Assembly (NCBI RefSeq): GCF_900460215.1 | Contig: NZ_UHIA01000003.1 | Span: 186,001-250,000 of the forward strand | Length of the DNA stretch: 64,000 nucleotides | Direction: 5' to 3' | From: Suttonella indologenes | GTDB taxonomy: Bacteria; Pseudomonadota; Gammaproteobacteria; Cardiobacteriales; Cardiobacteriaceae | Part shown: positions 8,363 through 20,000 of the stretch, in pieces | Layout of the letters: each line of letters opens with the position of its first letter | Position numbering within the stretch: position 1 is the stretch's first letter | Program-made: the position numbers and the translations under genes | Notes under the pieces: generated by a model | Seen by the model: the letters and a program-made list of their open reading frames with translations, nothing else | Databases searched by the model: none | What the model was told of the DNA's origin: nothing

Positions 8363-8644
8363 ATGACCACTACAAACTATAATATTCGCATAGATCAAAA
8401 TTTGCGTGACCGAGCTTTCTCAGTCTTTGAGAGCTACGGTTTAGCGCCAGCGCAAGCAATCAAACTGTTTTTACATCAAGTTGCAGATACACGCACTATT
8501 CCGCTTTCATTCACGCATAATGCGAATTCTAAAACCTATAGCGAAGCAACACGCAAAAGCTTAATTGATGCTAGAAAAGAGTTTGAAACAGCAAAAGCGT
8601 ACAACAGTTTGGAAGATATGATGCGGGATATTGAGAAGTCATGA
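8363..8644 (+). CDS. type II antitoxin, RelB/DinJ family
   Basis: A 93-residue protein starting MTTTNYNIRIDQNLRDRAFSVF. The N-terminus forms the ribbon-helix-helix DNA-binding fold of RelB/DinJ antitoxins, with the FESYGLAPAQAIKLFLHQV helix-turn characteristic of DinJ. The acidic, less conserved C-terminus should wrap the toxin. It overlaps the toxin gene by 4 bp (ATGA), the usual antitoxin-first order. The pair probably autoregulates its own promoter in the 46-bp gap after gph. Confidence 0.88.
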   Translation: MTTTNYNIRIDQNLRDRAFSVFESYGLAPAQAIKLFLHQVADTRTIPLSFTHNANSKTYSEATRKSLIDARKEFETAKAYNSLEDMMRDIEKS

Positions 8645-8919
8645 GTGTGAACAAAAGAAAACCAATACCCACAGCTCAATTTAGGCGAGAAGCAAAGAAA
8701 AATATAGCAGAGCTACTAACTGAAAATTGGACGGAAGTCATGTATTGTTTGCTGAATGATTTGCCATTAGCAGAAAAATACTGCGATCATCAACTTAAAG
8801 GCGATTTAGATGACTACCGAGAATGCCATGTTAAACCTGATTTGTTGCTTGTATATGCCATTCGTGGCGACAAGCTGCATTTGGCGCGTTTAGGTTCTCA
8901 TTCTGAATTATTTGGTTGA
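8641..8919 (+). CDS. type II toxin, YafQ family mRNA interferase
   Basis: A 92-residue RelE-superfamily toxin. The C-terminal half carries the YafQ pattern: CDHQLKGDLDDYRECHVKPDLLLVYAI then LHLARLGSHSELFG, with the histidine near the C-terminus that acts in mRNA cleavage. YafQ toxins cut mRNA on translating ribosomes. A good intrinsic terminator follows about 100 bp downstream. The toxin reading frame is intact, so the system may be active. Confidence 0.88.
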   Translation: MSVNKRKPIPTAQFRREAKKNIAELLTENWTEVMYCLLNDLPLAEKYCDHQLKGDLDDYRECHVKPDLLLVYAIRGDKLHLARLGSHSELFG

Positions 8920-9023
8920 TCTACTTAGTTTTTCCAAGTTTTCTGAATCATTACAAGTCATCAGTGTAAGAACTGGTGGTTTTTCTAAAATAGTAGAGAC
9001 AAACCATTTCAATCAATGACATT

Positions 9024-9046
9024 AGCCCACTCTGTGGGCTTTTTTA
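9024..9046 (+). terminator. intrinsic terminator after the YafQ gene
   Basis: Seven-base-pair stem AGCCCAC/GTGGGCT with a three-base loop, followed by TTTTTT. Oriented for transcripts running rightward from the toxin-antitoxin operon. Confidence 0.8.
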
Positions 9047-9080
9047 TATATAAAACAATGTTGTTCTACATTAATTTTCA

Positions 9081-9449
9081 TTAATTCAGTCCATTTTTTT
9101 CAAGATATAACTCTATATCTTCTTTAGAATATCCCAATAAACTGCCTGTAATAATCTCTAATTCTTTTAGGAAAATTTGATCTTTGTTAAAGAGCGTTGC
9201 TTCTAATATATTAAATAAAAATAACGCCTTGTATTTTTTTTCTTTTCTATAAAAAATATGGATAGGAAACTCGGATTTTTTATCTAGTTTTTCAATTCCA
9301 TATTCTGGTTTTAAGTGAAAAAATCTTTTATCCACAGTGCTATTGTTCTCTATTTCACCGTAAAAAAAAGATACATCCTTATCTCCTTTAATCATCAAAT
9401 CAAATTCAATGAGGGCATGAGGAGACAATTTCCCCGTCTTATTTATCAT
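9081..9449 (-). CDS. unrecognised low-GC hypothetical protein
   Basis: A 122-residue frame starting MINKTGKLSPHALIEFDLM, clearly richer in A+T than its neighbours, with no signal peptide or membrane segment. It is rich in charged residues and aromatic positions (FFYGEIENN, FPIHIFYRKEKKYKALFLFN) and ends in a helix-like YSKEDIELYLEKNG. I do not recognise a family. Its composition and position next to a toxin-antitoxin pair and a MITE suggest acquired DNA. It may be a small immunity-type or effector-associated protein, but nothing proves that. Confidence 0.5.
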   Translation of the reverse strand: MINKTGKLSPHALIEFDLMIKGDKDVSFFYGEIENNSTVDKRFFHLKPEYGIEKLDKKSEFPIHIFYRKEKKYKALFLFNILEATLFNKDQIFLKELEIITGSLLGYSKEDIELYLEKNGLN

Positions 9450-9546
9450 ATCTATTTAATTTATTTGAAATGAGAAGGATGAAAGCCGAATATTTTATGA
9501 AGCACCACGCGCATAAATTTCCAATTGGAGATTGCCAATTTTCATC

Positions 9547-9653
9547 TATAGTCGAAGAATTGAAAAGTATTACGGCGTTGGCTCGCCTTGCCGTACTATC
9601 TGTACTGTCTGCGGCTCGCCGCCTTGTACTACTTTTTCACTTCTCCGACTATA
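9547..9653 (+). mobile_element. MITE copy 2
   Basis: TATAGTCGAAGAATTGAAAA start and ACTTTTTCACTTCTCCGACTATA-type end, TA at both edges, same internal GGCTCGCC pattern. It lies in a gene-free AT-rich stretch. The rest of 9450-9940 shows no supportable gene; the last part carries the ldh promoter region and its GGAG ribosome-binding site. Confidence 0.85.
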
Positions 9654-9940
9654 GAGAACCACAACGAGAACAAACAAATATCATGGCTTGTCCATTAGGA
9701 GCAAACACTGTATGTGCGGAGGATATAGAGCTGAAAAGTGAAAGTAACGAAATGATTATTATGTATATTTTTTCTTTCATAGACGACTTCTATTGATTTT
9801 AAACTTGAGATTATTCTATTTTTAGAATATGAGAAAATCAATAGAAACATTTAACAAGGCTAGACTAGAGCCTAAGAAAAATATTCCTATCGGCAAAACA
9901 ATACCGTTAAAATAAGCCTTTTCATAAACAGGAGACACAC

Positions 9941-10876
9941 ATGACAAAAGTCAGCGTTATCGGCACAGGATTTGTAGGCGCCAGCTCAGCCTTCGCCCTT
10001 GCCCTGCAAGGCATATGCAGCGATCTATTATTAGTGGACGCCAACCGCGACCGCGCAAAAGCAGAAGCGGCCGACATCTCACACGGTGCGGCAGTCGCCA
10101 GCGGCGTACGCGTACATAGCGGCGACTACGTCGACATCAAAGGCTCCGCCGTCATCGTCATCGCCGCAGGCGTCAACCAAAAACCCGGCGAATCCCGCCT
10201 CGCCCTTTTAACGCGCAATGCCGAAATCTTTAAATCCATCGTGCCGCAAATTGTCACCATGGCGCCTGAAGCCGTCGTCATCGTCGCGACCAATCCGGTC
10301 GACATCATGACCGACGTCACCCGCACCCTGCATCCGCAACCGCAACGCGTCTTAGGCACAGGCACCGTGCTAGACACCGCACGTTTTCGCGACCTGCTCG
10401 GACGCGAAAGCGGCGTCAGCCCGCGCTACATCCATGCCAACGTCCTAGGCGAACACGGCGACTCCTCCGTATTATGTTGGGCGCATGCGCAAATTGCCGG
10501 CCTCTCCGTTAAAGACTACCTCGCCACCATCAATAAAGACTGGACAGCAGCAGATGCCAAACGCATAGAAGAAAAAGTCCGCGGCGCCGCCGGCACCATT
10601 ATCGCCGGCAAACAAGCCACCTACTACGGCATCGGCGCCGCTGTGGCGAAAATCGTGGAAGCCGTATTAAAAGACAGCCGCGCCGTGATGACCGTCAGCG
10701 GCATCAGCGAATTCGGACTCAGTTTGGCACTGCCCAACGTCGTCGGCAAAGAAGGCATTATGCACAGCCTGATGCCCGCCCTAAGCGAAGCGGAACGCCG
10801 GCAACTGCAACACAGCGCCGACATCCTGCGCCAATCACAGCAAGGGCTGATTGAAAACGGCAAACTGCTTGTGTAA
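9941..10876 (+). CDS. ldh: L-lactate dehydrogenase (NAD-dependent)
   Basis: Cytoplasmic enzyme reducing pyruvate to L-lactate and regenerating NAD in fermentation. The 311-residue protein has the Rossmann GTGFVGASSAFAL motif at the N-terminus, the NPVD motif, the DTARFRDLLG segment with the substrate Arg, and the catalytic histidine in GEHGDSS. These distinguish it from malate dehydrogenase, which has a different active-site loop, although substrate preference cannot be proven by eye. It is a single gene, with AGGAGA upstream and a strong terminator downstream shared with the convergent adhesin gene. Confidence 0.92.
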   Translation: MTKVSVIGTGFVGASSAFALALQGICSDLLLVDANRDRAKAEAADISHGAAVASGVRVHSGDYVDIKGSAVIVIAAGVNQKPGESRLALLTRNAEIFKSIVPQIVTMAPEAVVIVATNPVDIMTDVTRTLHPQPQRVLGTGTVLDTARFRDLLGRESGVSPRYIHANVLGEHGDSSVLCWAHAQIAGLSVKDYLATINKDWTAADAKRIEEKVRGAAGTIIAGKQATYYGIGAAVAKIVEAVLKDSRAVMTVSGISEFGLSLALPNVVGKEGIMHSLMPALSEAERRQLQHSADILRQSQQGLIENGKLLV

Positions 10877-10951
10877 GGGATAATTGAAAACCAAAATTAT
10901 AAAAATATGAAATAATCTGCTCTATAAATTTTTAATTCAAGCAATAAAAAA

Positions 10952-10985
10952 ACCGCAGCGGAAATCCGCTGCGGTTGCTTTTAAA
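10952..10985. terminator. bidirectional intrinsic terminator between ldh and the adhesin gene
   Basis: Perfect 10-bp stem ACCGCAGCGG/CCGCTGCGGT with an AAAT loop. An A-run lies on the left and T-rich sequence on the right, so it can end both the rightward ldh transcript and the leftward adhesin transcript. Confidence 0.85.
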
Positions 10986-11022
10986 AAGCTATCAGATGAA
11001 ATCGGATAACTTTTCAGGCTGC

Positions 11023-14000
11023 TTAGATAATATTGATATCATTCTGAATGAAAATCAAACTTTCTTTATTGCTTCCATCCCAATAAGCCTTATAGCCATT
11101 TGGAACATTTTCAGTAGTTTTTTCGAAACCGCCTAGACCACGATCACCATTATTACCTAAGTCAACCGTATCACTACTTGTACCATTGATAAACAGACCT
11201 TTATAAGAAACACCATCAATTTCAGTAACAGTATCACCGTTTTTCAAAACATCATCAATTGAAATGTTTAGCCTATTAGCTCCTTTTTGCGATCCAGTCA
11301 AATCAATCAGTTCAAAATTAACAATATTACTTAGATTTTGTTCAACACCTTCATCAGAGAAGCGCAAAATATCATAACCATCACCTGCATCAAGCTTAGT
11401 TGCAGTAATTTTACCTTTAACTACAACCGTATCATTTCCTGCCCCCATAGTAATGGTGTTATTACCATAAATTGAAGGAGTTCCAGGAATAATTGCTGGT
11501 GCTTTACCATTAACAATCAGAACATCATTACCTTCACCAAAGTCGATAGTCTTAGCACCTGCGATATAGCCACCGATGGTTGCAATATCATCACCAGCAC
11601 CAAAGTCAACTGTACCTTTTCCATCCCAGTTACCACCAATACGGAAAATATCATTACCTGCACCAGCATCAATATCTGCTGTTACACTATTATCAATATT
11701 AGTAGCAATATCTAAAATATCATTGCCATTACCAAGTTTAATACTGTAAAAACCTGCAGCAAAACCACCCTTAACTTCTAATTTATCATTTCCTGAACCC
11801 ATGTCAATTTTAGGTCCAGAGGTAATATTACCATCAACGAATAGGTAATCATCTCCACCTGACATATCAATATTAGGCGCTTTCCACTGTGTACCAATTG
11901 TGCCACCAATAAACACCCAATCATTATCATCAGACATAATATGAGCTTGATTTTTGTCGGTGGATGTGCGTTGTGAACCGATAGGATTATTCTGAGTTAC
12001 AAAGCTTAATGCGTTTTCAGTATTCATATCAACATATAGTCTTTTGATATATGACAAATTAGTTTGCGAAACATTACCCGCAGCATCAGTTATCGTTAGC
12101 ACCGCATTTTTTGAATTTCTTTTCCAATCGTTTGGTATTGTGAAGTTAAATTGACCTTCATCTCCTACTGTCGCATCAAGGGTTTTTGTCACACCATTTG
12201 TATCTTCATAAGTAAGATGAATTTTAGAACCTTTCTCTGTTTTTCCTTCAAAGATATAGCCAGTTCTATTGTTACTTGCACTGATCATATTAAAAGCTTC
12301 TACTATTGTATCTAATTTTAAATTTAGTACTGACGGGTCAGATATAAGAGTATTGCCATCTTTGACTTTAGCAGTATAACGATATTCTGTGCCATAAGTC
12401 TCTATACCTTTTAACATTGAATCCTCAAAGTTAAATTTGAACTTGTTATCAGTCGCATCAAAAACAAATTTATCTTTATTAGTTAAACTTTTAATTTCCT
12501 CTTCTTTACCAACACTAATAATATTGCCATCTTTATCTCTAACGACTGTCTGACGAACGATAGTAACTTTTTCTTTATCAGTCATCTCCCGCTGCAGAGT
12601 GACTGTAAATTTAATATTACTATCGTTAGTCAAACCTGTAGTAAGATTTTCATAATTTAAACCTTTAGAATTATTGACTTTACCTATAAATTTATCTTTA
12701 TCATAATTTGTTGGTAGCTTACTCGAATCCTCATCGGTCAAGTTATCTTTACCTTCAATAGAAACAGTCAACTTACCCATCAATGCTGCTGTTTTCTCGC
12801 CTTCTCCGGATTCGCGTTTTCCATCTGCAGTGACAGCTTTGGCTTTTACTGATATTTCTGCCAGTTTTTTACCATTCTCGTCTACTGTCGGAACGTCTAC
12901 CACAATATGACCTGTTTGGATGTCTGCATCCGTTAAGGTCACTTCTTTTACAGCACCACCGTTGATGCTTACCGCTATTTTATCTCCTGCTTGGGTTTTG
13001 TCAGGAATGGTAATGGCTGCCTGAACTTTTTTGTCTGTGCCAATTTCCGCATCGTTCAATATGCCGTTTTTATCCGCATCGTCTACAAAGACAATGTTCG
13101 GTTTGCCATCGGTATTTTTCGCCGTAGGTTCTGGTTGGGTTGTTCCGTCGGCTTGTTTGACCGGTATGTCGGTAGTTTTCGGTGAGTCGTCTTGTTCGTT
13201 AACAACTCCGTCTCCGTTTGAGTCGCCAGGTTTGGTGGCTGCTACTGAGGCTTTTTCCTCGCCTTCTCCGGATTCGTGTTTTCCATCTGCAGTGACAGCT
13301 TTGGCTTTTACTGATACTTCTGCCAGTTTTTTACCATTCTCGTCTACTGTCGGAACGTCTACCACAATATGACCTGTTTGGATGTCTGCATCCGTTAAGG
13401 TCACTTCTTTTGCAGCACCGTTGATGCTTACCGCTATTTTATCTCCTGCTTGGGTTTTGTCAGGAATGGTAATGGCTGCCTGAACTTTATTGTCTGTGCC
13501 AATTTCCGCATCGCTCAATGTGCCGTTTTTATCCGCATCGTCTACAAAGACAATGTTCGGTTTGCCATCGGTATTTTTCGCCGTAGGTTCTGGTTGGGTT
13601 GTTCCGTCGGCTTGTTTGACCGGTATGTCGGTAGTTTTCGGTGAGTCGTCTTGTTCGTTAACAACTCCGTCTCCGTTTGAGTCGCCAGGTTTGGTGGCTG
13701 CTACTGAGGCTTTTTCCTCGCCTTCTCCGGATTCGTGTTTTCCATCTGCAGTGACAGCTTTGGCTTTTACTGATATTTCTGCCAGTTTTTTACCATTCTC
13801 GTCTACTGTCGGAACGTCTACCACAATATGACCTGTTTGGATGTCTGCATCCGTTAAGGTCACTTCTTTTACAGCACCACCGTTGATGCTTACCGCTATT
13901 TTATCTCCTGCTTGGGTTTTGTCAGGAATGGTAATGGCTGCCTGAACTTTATTGTCTGTGCCAATTTCCGCATCGCTCAATGTGCCGTTTTTATCCGCAT

Positions 14001-17000
14001 CGTCTACAAAGACAATGTTCGGTTTGCCATCGGTATTTTTCGCCGTAGGTTCTGGTTGGGTTGTTCCGTCGGCTTGTTTGACCGGTATGTCGGTAGTTTT
14101 CGGTGAGTCGTCTTGTTCGTTAACAACTCCGTCTCCGTTTGAGTCGCCAGGTTTGGTGGCTGCTACTGAGGCTTTTTCCTCGCCTTCTCCGGATTCGTGT
14201 TTTCCATCTGCAGTGACAGCTTTGGCTTTTACTGATATTTCTGCCAGTTTTTTACCATTCTCGTCTACTGTCGGAACGTCTACCACAATATGACCTGTTT
14301 GGATGTCTGCATCCGTTAAGGTCACTTCTTTTACAGCACCACCGTTGATGCTTACCGCTATTTTATCTCCTGCTTGGGTTTTGTCAGGAATGGTAATGGC
14401 TGCCTGAACTTTATTGTCTGTGCCAATTTCCGCATCGCTCAATTTGCCGTTTTTATCCGCATCGTCTACAAAGACAATGTTCGGTTTGCCATCGGTATTT
14501 TTCGCCGTAGGTTCTGGTTGGGTTGTTCCGTCGGCTTGTTTGACCGGTATGTCGGTAGTTTTCGGTGAGTCGTCTTGTTCGTTAACAACTCCGTCTCCGT
14601 TTGAGTCGCCAGGTTTGGTGGCTGCTACTGAGGCTTTTTCCTCGCCTTCTCCGGATTCGTGTTTTCCATCTGCAGTGACAGCTTTGGCTTTTACTGATAT
14701 TTCTGCCAGTTTTTTACCATTCTCGTCTACTGTCGGAACGTCTACCACAATATGACCTGTTTGGATGTCTGCATCCGTTAAGGTCACTTCTTTTGCAGCA
14801 CCGTTGATGCTTACCGCTATTTTATCTCCTGCTTGGGTTTTGTCAGGAATGGTAATGGCTGCCTGAACTTTATTGTCTGTGCCAATTTCCGCATCGCTCA
14901 ATGTGCCGTTTTTATCCGCATCGTCTACAAAGACAATGTTCGGTTTGCCATCGGTATTTTTCGCCGTAGGTTCTGGTTGGGTTGTTCCGTCGGCTTGTTT
15001 GACCGGTATGTCGGTAGTTTTCGGTGAGTCGTCTTGTTCGTTAACAACTCCGTCTCCGTTTGAGTCGCCAGGTTTGGTGGCTGCTACTGAGGCTTTTTCC
15101 TCGCCTTCTCCGGATTCGTGTTTTCCATCTGCAGTGACAGCTTTGGCTTTTACTGATACTTCTGCCAGTTTTTTACCATTCTCGTCTACTGTCGGAACGT
15201 CTACCACAATATGACCTGTTTGGATGTCTGCATCCGTTAAGGTCACTTCTTTTGCAGCACCGTTGATGCTTACCGCTATTTTATCTCCTGCTTGGGTTTT
15301 GTCAGGAATGGTAATGGCTGCCTGAACTTTATTGTCTGTGCCAATTTCCGCATCGCTCAATGTGCCGTTTTTATCCGCATCGTCTACAAAGACAATGTTC
15401 GGTTTGCCATCGGTATTTTTCGCCGTAGGTTCTGGTTGGGTTGTTCCGTCGGCTTGTTTGACCGGTATGTCGGTAGTTTTCGGTGAGTCGTCTTGTTCGT
15501 TAACAACTCCGTCTCCGTTTGAGTCGCCAGGTTTGGTGGCTGCTACTGAGGCTTTTTCCTCGCCTTCTCCGGATTCGTGTTTTCCATCTGCAGTGACAGC
15601 TTTGGCTTTTACTGATATTTCTGCCAGTTTTTTACCATTCTCGTCTACTGTCGGAACGTCTACCACAATATGACCTGTTTGGATGTCTGCATCCGTTAAG
15701 GTCACTTCTTTTACAGCACCACCGTTGATGCTTACCGCTATTTTATCTCCTGCTTGGGTTTTGTCAGGAATGGTAATGGCTGCCTGAACTTTATTGTCTG
15801 TGCCAATTTCCGCATCGCTCAATTTGCCGTTTTTATCCGCATCGTCTACAAAGACAATGTTCGGTTTGCCATCGGTATTTTTCGCCGTAGGTTCTGGTTG
15901 GGTTGTTCCGTCGGCTTGTTTGACCGGTATGTCGGTAGTTTTCGGTGAGTCGTCTTGTTCGTTAACAACTCCGTCTCCGTTTGAGTCGCCAGGTTTGGTG
16001 GCTGCTACTGAGGCTTTTTCCTCGCCTTCTCCGGATTCGTGTTTTCCATCTGCAGTGACAGCTTTGGCTTTTACTGATATTTCTGCCAGTTTTTTACCAT
16101 TCTCGTCTACTGTCGGAACGTCTACCACAATATGACCTGTTTGGATGTCTGCATCCGTTAAGGTCACTTCTTTTGCAGCACCGTTGATGCTTACCGCTAT
16201 TTTATCTCCTGCTTGGGTTTTGTCAGGAATGGTAATGGCTGCCTGAACTTTATTGTCTGTGCCAATTTCCGCATCGCTCAATGTGCCGTTTTTATCCGCA
16301 TCGTCTACAAAGACAATGTTCGGTTTGCCATCGGTATTTTTCGCCGTAGGTTCTGGTTGGGTTGTTCCGTCGGCTTGTTTGACCGGTATGTCGGTAGTTT
16401 TCGGTGAGTCGTCTTGTTCGTTAACAACTCCGTCTCCGTTTGAGTCGCCAGGTTTGGTGGCTGCTACTGAGGCTTTTTCCTCGCCTTCTCCGGATTCGTG
16501 TTTTCCATCTGCAGTGACAGCTTTGGCTTTTACTGATATTTCTGCCAGTTTTTTACCATTCTCGTCTACTGTCGGAACGTCTACCACAATATGACCTGTT
16601 TGGATGTCTGCATCCGTTAAGGTCACTTCTTTTACAGCACCACCGTTGATGCTTACCGCTATTTTATCTCCTGCTTGGGTTTTGTCAGGAATGGTAATGG
16701 CTGCCTGAACTTTATTGTCTGTGCCAATTTCCGCATCGCTCAATGTGCCGTTTTTATCCGCATCGTCTACAAAGACAATGTTCGGTTTGCCATCGGTATT
16801 TTTCGCCGTAGGTTCTGGTTGGGTTGTTCCGTCGGCTTGTTTGACCGGTATGTCGGTAGTTTTCGGTGAGTCGTCTTGTTCGTTAACAACTCCGTCTCCG
16901 TTTGAGTCGCCAGGTTTGGTGGCTGCTACTGAGGCTTTTTCCTCGCCTTCTCCGGATTCGTGTTTTCCATCTGCAGTGACAGCTTTGGCTTTTACTGATA

Positions 17001-20000
17001 CTTCTGCCAGTTTTTTACCATTCTCGTCTACTGTCGGAACGTCTACCACAATATGACCTGTTTGGATGTCTGCATCCGTTAAGGTCACTTCTTTTGCAGC
17101 ACCGTTGATGCTTACCGCTATTTTATCTCCTGCTTGGGTTTTGTCAGGAATGGTAATGGCTGCCTGAACTTTATTGTCTGTGCCAATTTCCGCATCGCTC
17201 AATGTGCCGTTTTTATCCGCATCGTCTACAAAGACAATGTTCGGTTTGCCATCGGTATTTTTCGCCGTAGGTTCTGGTTGGGTTGTTCCGTCGGCTTGTT
17301 TGACCGGTATGTCGGTAGTTTTCGGTGAGTCGTCTTGTTCGTTAACAACTCCGTCTCCGTTTGAGTCGCCAGGTTTGGTGGCTGCTACTGAGGCTTTTTC
17401 CTCGCCTTCTCCGGATTCGTGTTTTCCATCTGCAGTGACAGCTTTGGCTTTTACTGATATTTCTGCCAGTTTTTTACCATTCTCGTCTACTGTCGGAACG
17501 TCTACCACAATATGACCTGTTTGGATGTCTGCATCCGTTAAGGTCACTTCTTTTACAGCACCACCGTTGATGCTTACCGCTATTTTATCTCCTGCTTGGG
17601 TTTTGTCAGGAATGGTAATGGCTGCCTGAACTTTATTGTCTGTGCCAATTTCCGCATCGCTCAATGTGCCGTTTTTATCCGCATCGTCTACAAAGACAAT
17701 GTTCGGTTTGCCATCGGTATTTTTCGCCGTAGGTTCTGGTTGGGTTGTTCCGTCGGCTTGTTTGACCGGTATGTCGGTAGTTTTCGGTGAGTCGTCTTGT
17801 TCGTTAACAACTCCGTCTCCGTTTGAGTCGCCAGGTTTGGTGGCTGCTACTGAGGCTTTTTCCTCGCCTTCTCCGGATTCGTGTTTTCCATCTGCAGTGA
17901 CAGCTTTGGCTTTTACTGATATTTCTGCCAGTTTTTTACCATTCTCGTCTACTGTCGGAACGTCTACCACAATATGACCTGTTTGGATGTCTGCATCCGT
18001 TAAGGTCACTTCTTTTACAGCACCACCGTTGATGCTTACCGCTATTTTATCTCCTGCTTGGGTTTTGTCAGGAATGGTAATGGCTGCCTGAACTTTATTG
18101 TCTGTGCCAATTTCCGCATCGCTCAATTTGCCGTTTTTATCCGCATCGTCTACAAAGACAATGTTCGGTTTGCCATCGGTATTTTTCGCCGTAGGTTCTG
18201 GTTGGGTTGTTCCGTCGGCTTGTTTGACCGGTATGTCGGTAGTTTTCGGTGAGTCGTCTTGTTCGTTAACAACTCCGTCTCCGTTTGAGTCGCCAGGTTT
18301 GGTGGCTGCTACTGAGGCTTTTTCCTCGCCTTCTCCGGATTCGTGTTTTCCATCTGCAGTGACAGCTTTGGCTTTTACTGATATTTCTGCCAGTTTTTTA
18401 CCATTCTCGTCTACTGTCGGAACGTCTACCACAATATGACCTGTTTGGATGTCTGCATCCGTTAAGGTCACTTCTTTTGCAGCACCGTTGATGCTTACCG
18501 CTATTTTATCTCCTGCTTGGGTTTTGTCAGGAATGGTAATGGCTGCCTGAACTTTATTGTCTGTGCCAATTTCCGCATCGCTCAATGTGCCGTTTTTATC
18601 CGCATCGTCTACAAAGACAATGTTCGGTTTGCCATCGGTATTTTTCGCCGTAGGTTCTGGTTGGGTTGTTCCGTCGGCTTGTTTGACCGGTATGTCGGTA
18701 GTTTTCGGTGAGTCGTCTTGTTCGTTAACAACTCCGTCTCCGTTTGAGTCGCCAGGTTTGGTGGCTGCTACTGAGGCTTTTTCCTCGCCTTCTCCGGATT
18801 CGTGTTTTCCATCTGCAGTGACAGCTTTGGCTTTTACTGATATTTCTGCCAGTTTTTTACCATTCTCGTCTACTGTCGGAACGTCTACCACAATATGACC
18901 TGTTTGGATGTCTGCATCCGTTAAGGTCACTTCTTTTGCAGCACCGTTGATGCTTACCGCTATTTTATCTCCTGCTTGGGTTTTGTCAGGAATGGTAATG
19001 GCTGCCTGAACTTTATTGTCTGTGCCAATTTCCGCATCGCTCAATGTGCCGTTTTTATCCGCATCGTCTACAAAGACAATGTTCGGTTTGCCATCGGTAT
19101 TTTTCGCCGTAGGTTCTGGTTGGGTTGTTCCGTCGGCTTGTTTGACCGGTATGTCGGTAGTTTTCGGTGAGTCGTCTTGTTCGTTAACAACTCCGTCTCC
19201 GTTTGAGTCGCCAGGTTTGGTGGCTGCTACTGAGGCTTTTTCCTCGCCTTCTCCGGATTCGTGTTTTCCATCTGCAGTGACAGCTTTGGCTTTTACTGAT
19301 ATTTCTGCCAGTTTTTTACCATTCTCGTCTACTGTCGGAACGTCTACCACAATATGACCTGTTTGGATGTCTGCATCCGTTAAGGTCACTTCTTTTACAG
19401 CACCACCGTTGATGCTTACCGCTATTTTATCTCCTGCTTGGGTTTTGTCAGGAATGGTAATGGCTGCCTGAACTTTATTGTCTGTGCCAATTTCCGCATC
19501 GCTCAATTTGCCGTTTTTATCCGCATCGTCTACAAAGACAATGTTCGGTTTGCCATCGGTATTTTTCGCCGTAGGTTCTGGTTGGGTTGTTCCGTCGGCT
19601 TGTTTGACCGGTATGTCGGTAGTTTTCGGTGAGTCGTCTTGTTCGTTAACAACTCCGTCTCCGTTTGAGTCGCCAGGTTTGGTGGCTGCTACTGAGGCTT
19701 TTTCCTCGCCTTCTCCGGATTCGTGTTTTCCATCTGCAGTGACAGCTTTGGCTTTTACTGATATTTCTGCCAGTTTTTTACCATTCTCGTCTACTGTCGG
19801 AACGTCTACCACAATATGACCTGTTTGGATGTCTGCATCCGTTAAGGTCACTTCTTTTGCAGCACCGTTGATGCTTACCGCTATTTTATCTCCTGCTTGG
19901 GTTTTGTCAGGAATGGTAATGGCTGCCTGAACTTTATTGTCTGTGCCAATTTCCGCATCGCTCAATGTGCCGTTTTTATCCGCATCGTCTACAAAGACAA

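Noticed and set aside
9470..9796. 108-codon plus-strand frame
   Set aside because: Runs through MITE copy 2; most of the translation is the MITE itself. Similar frames at 55833, 57140 and 57166 were rejected for the same reason.
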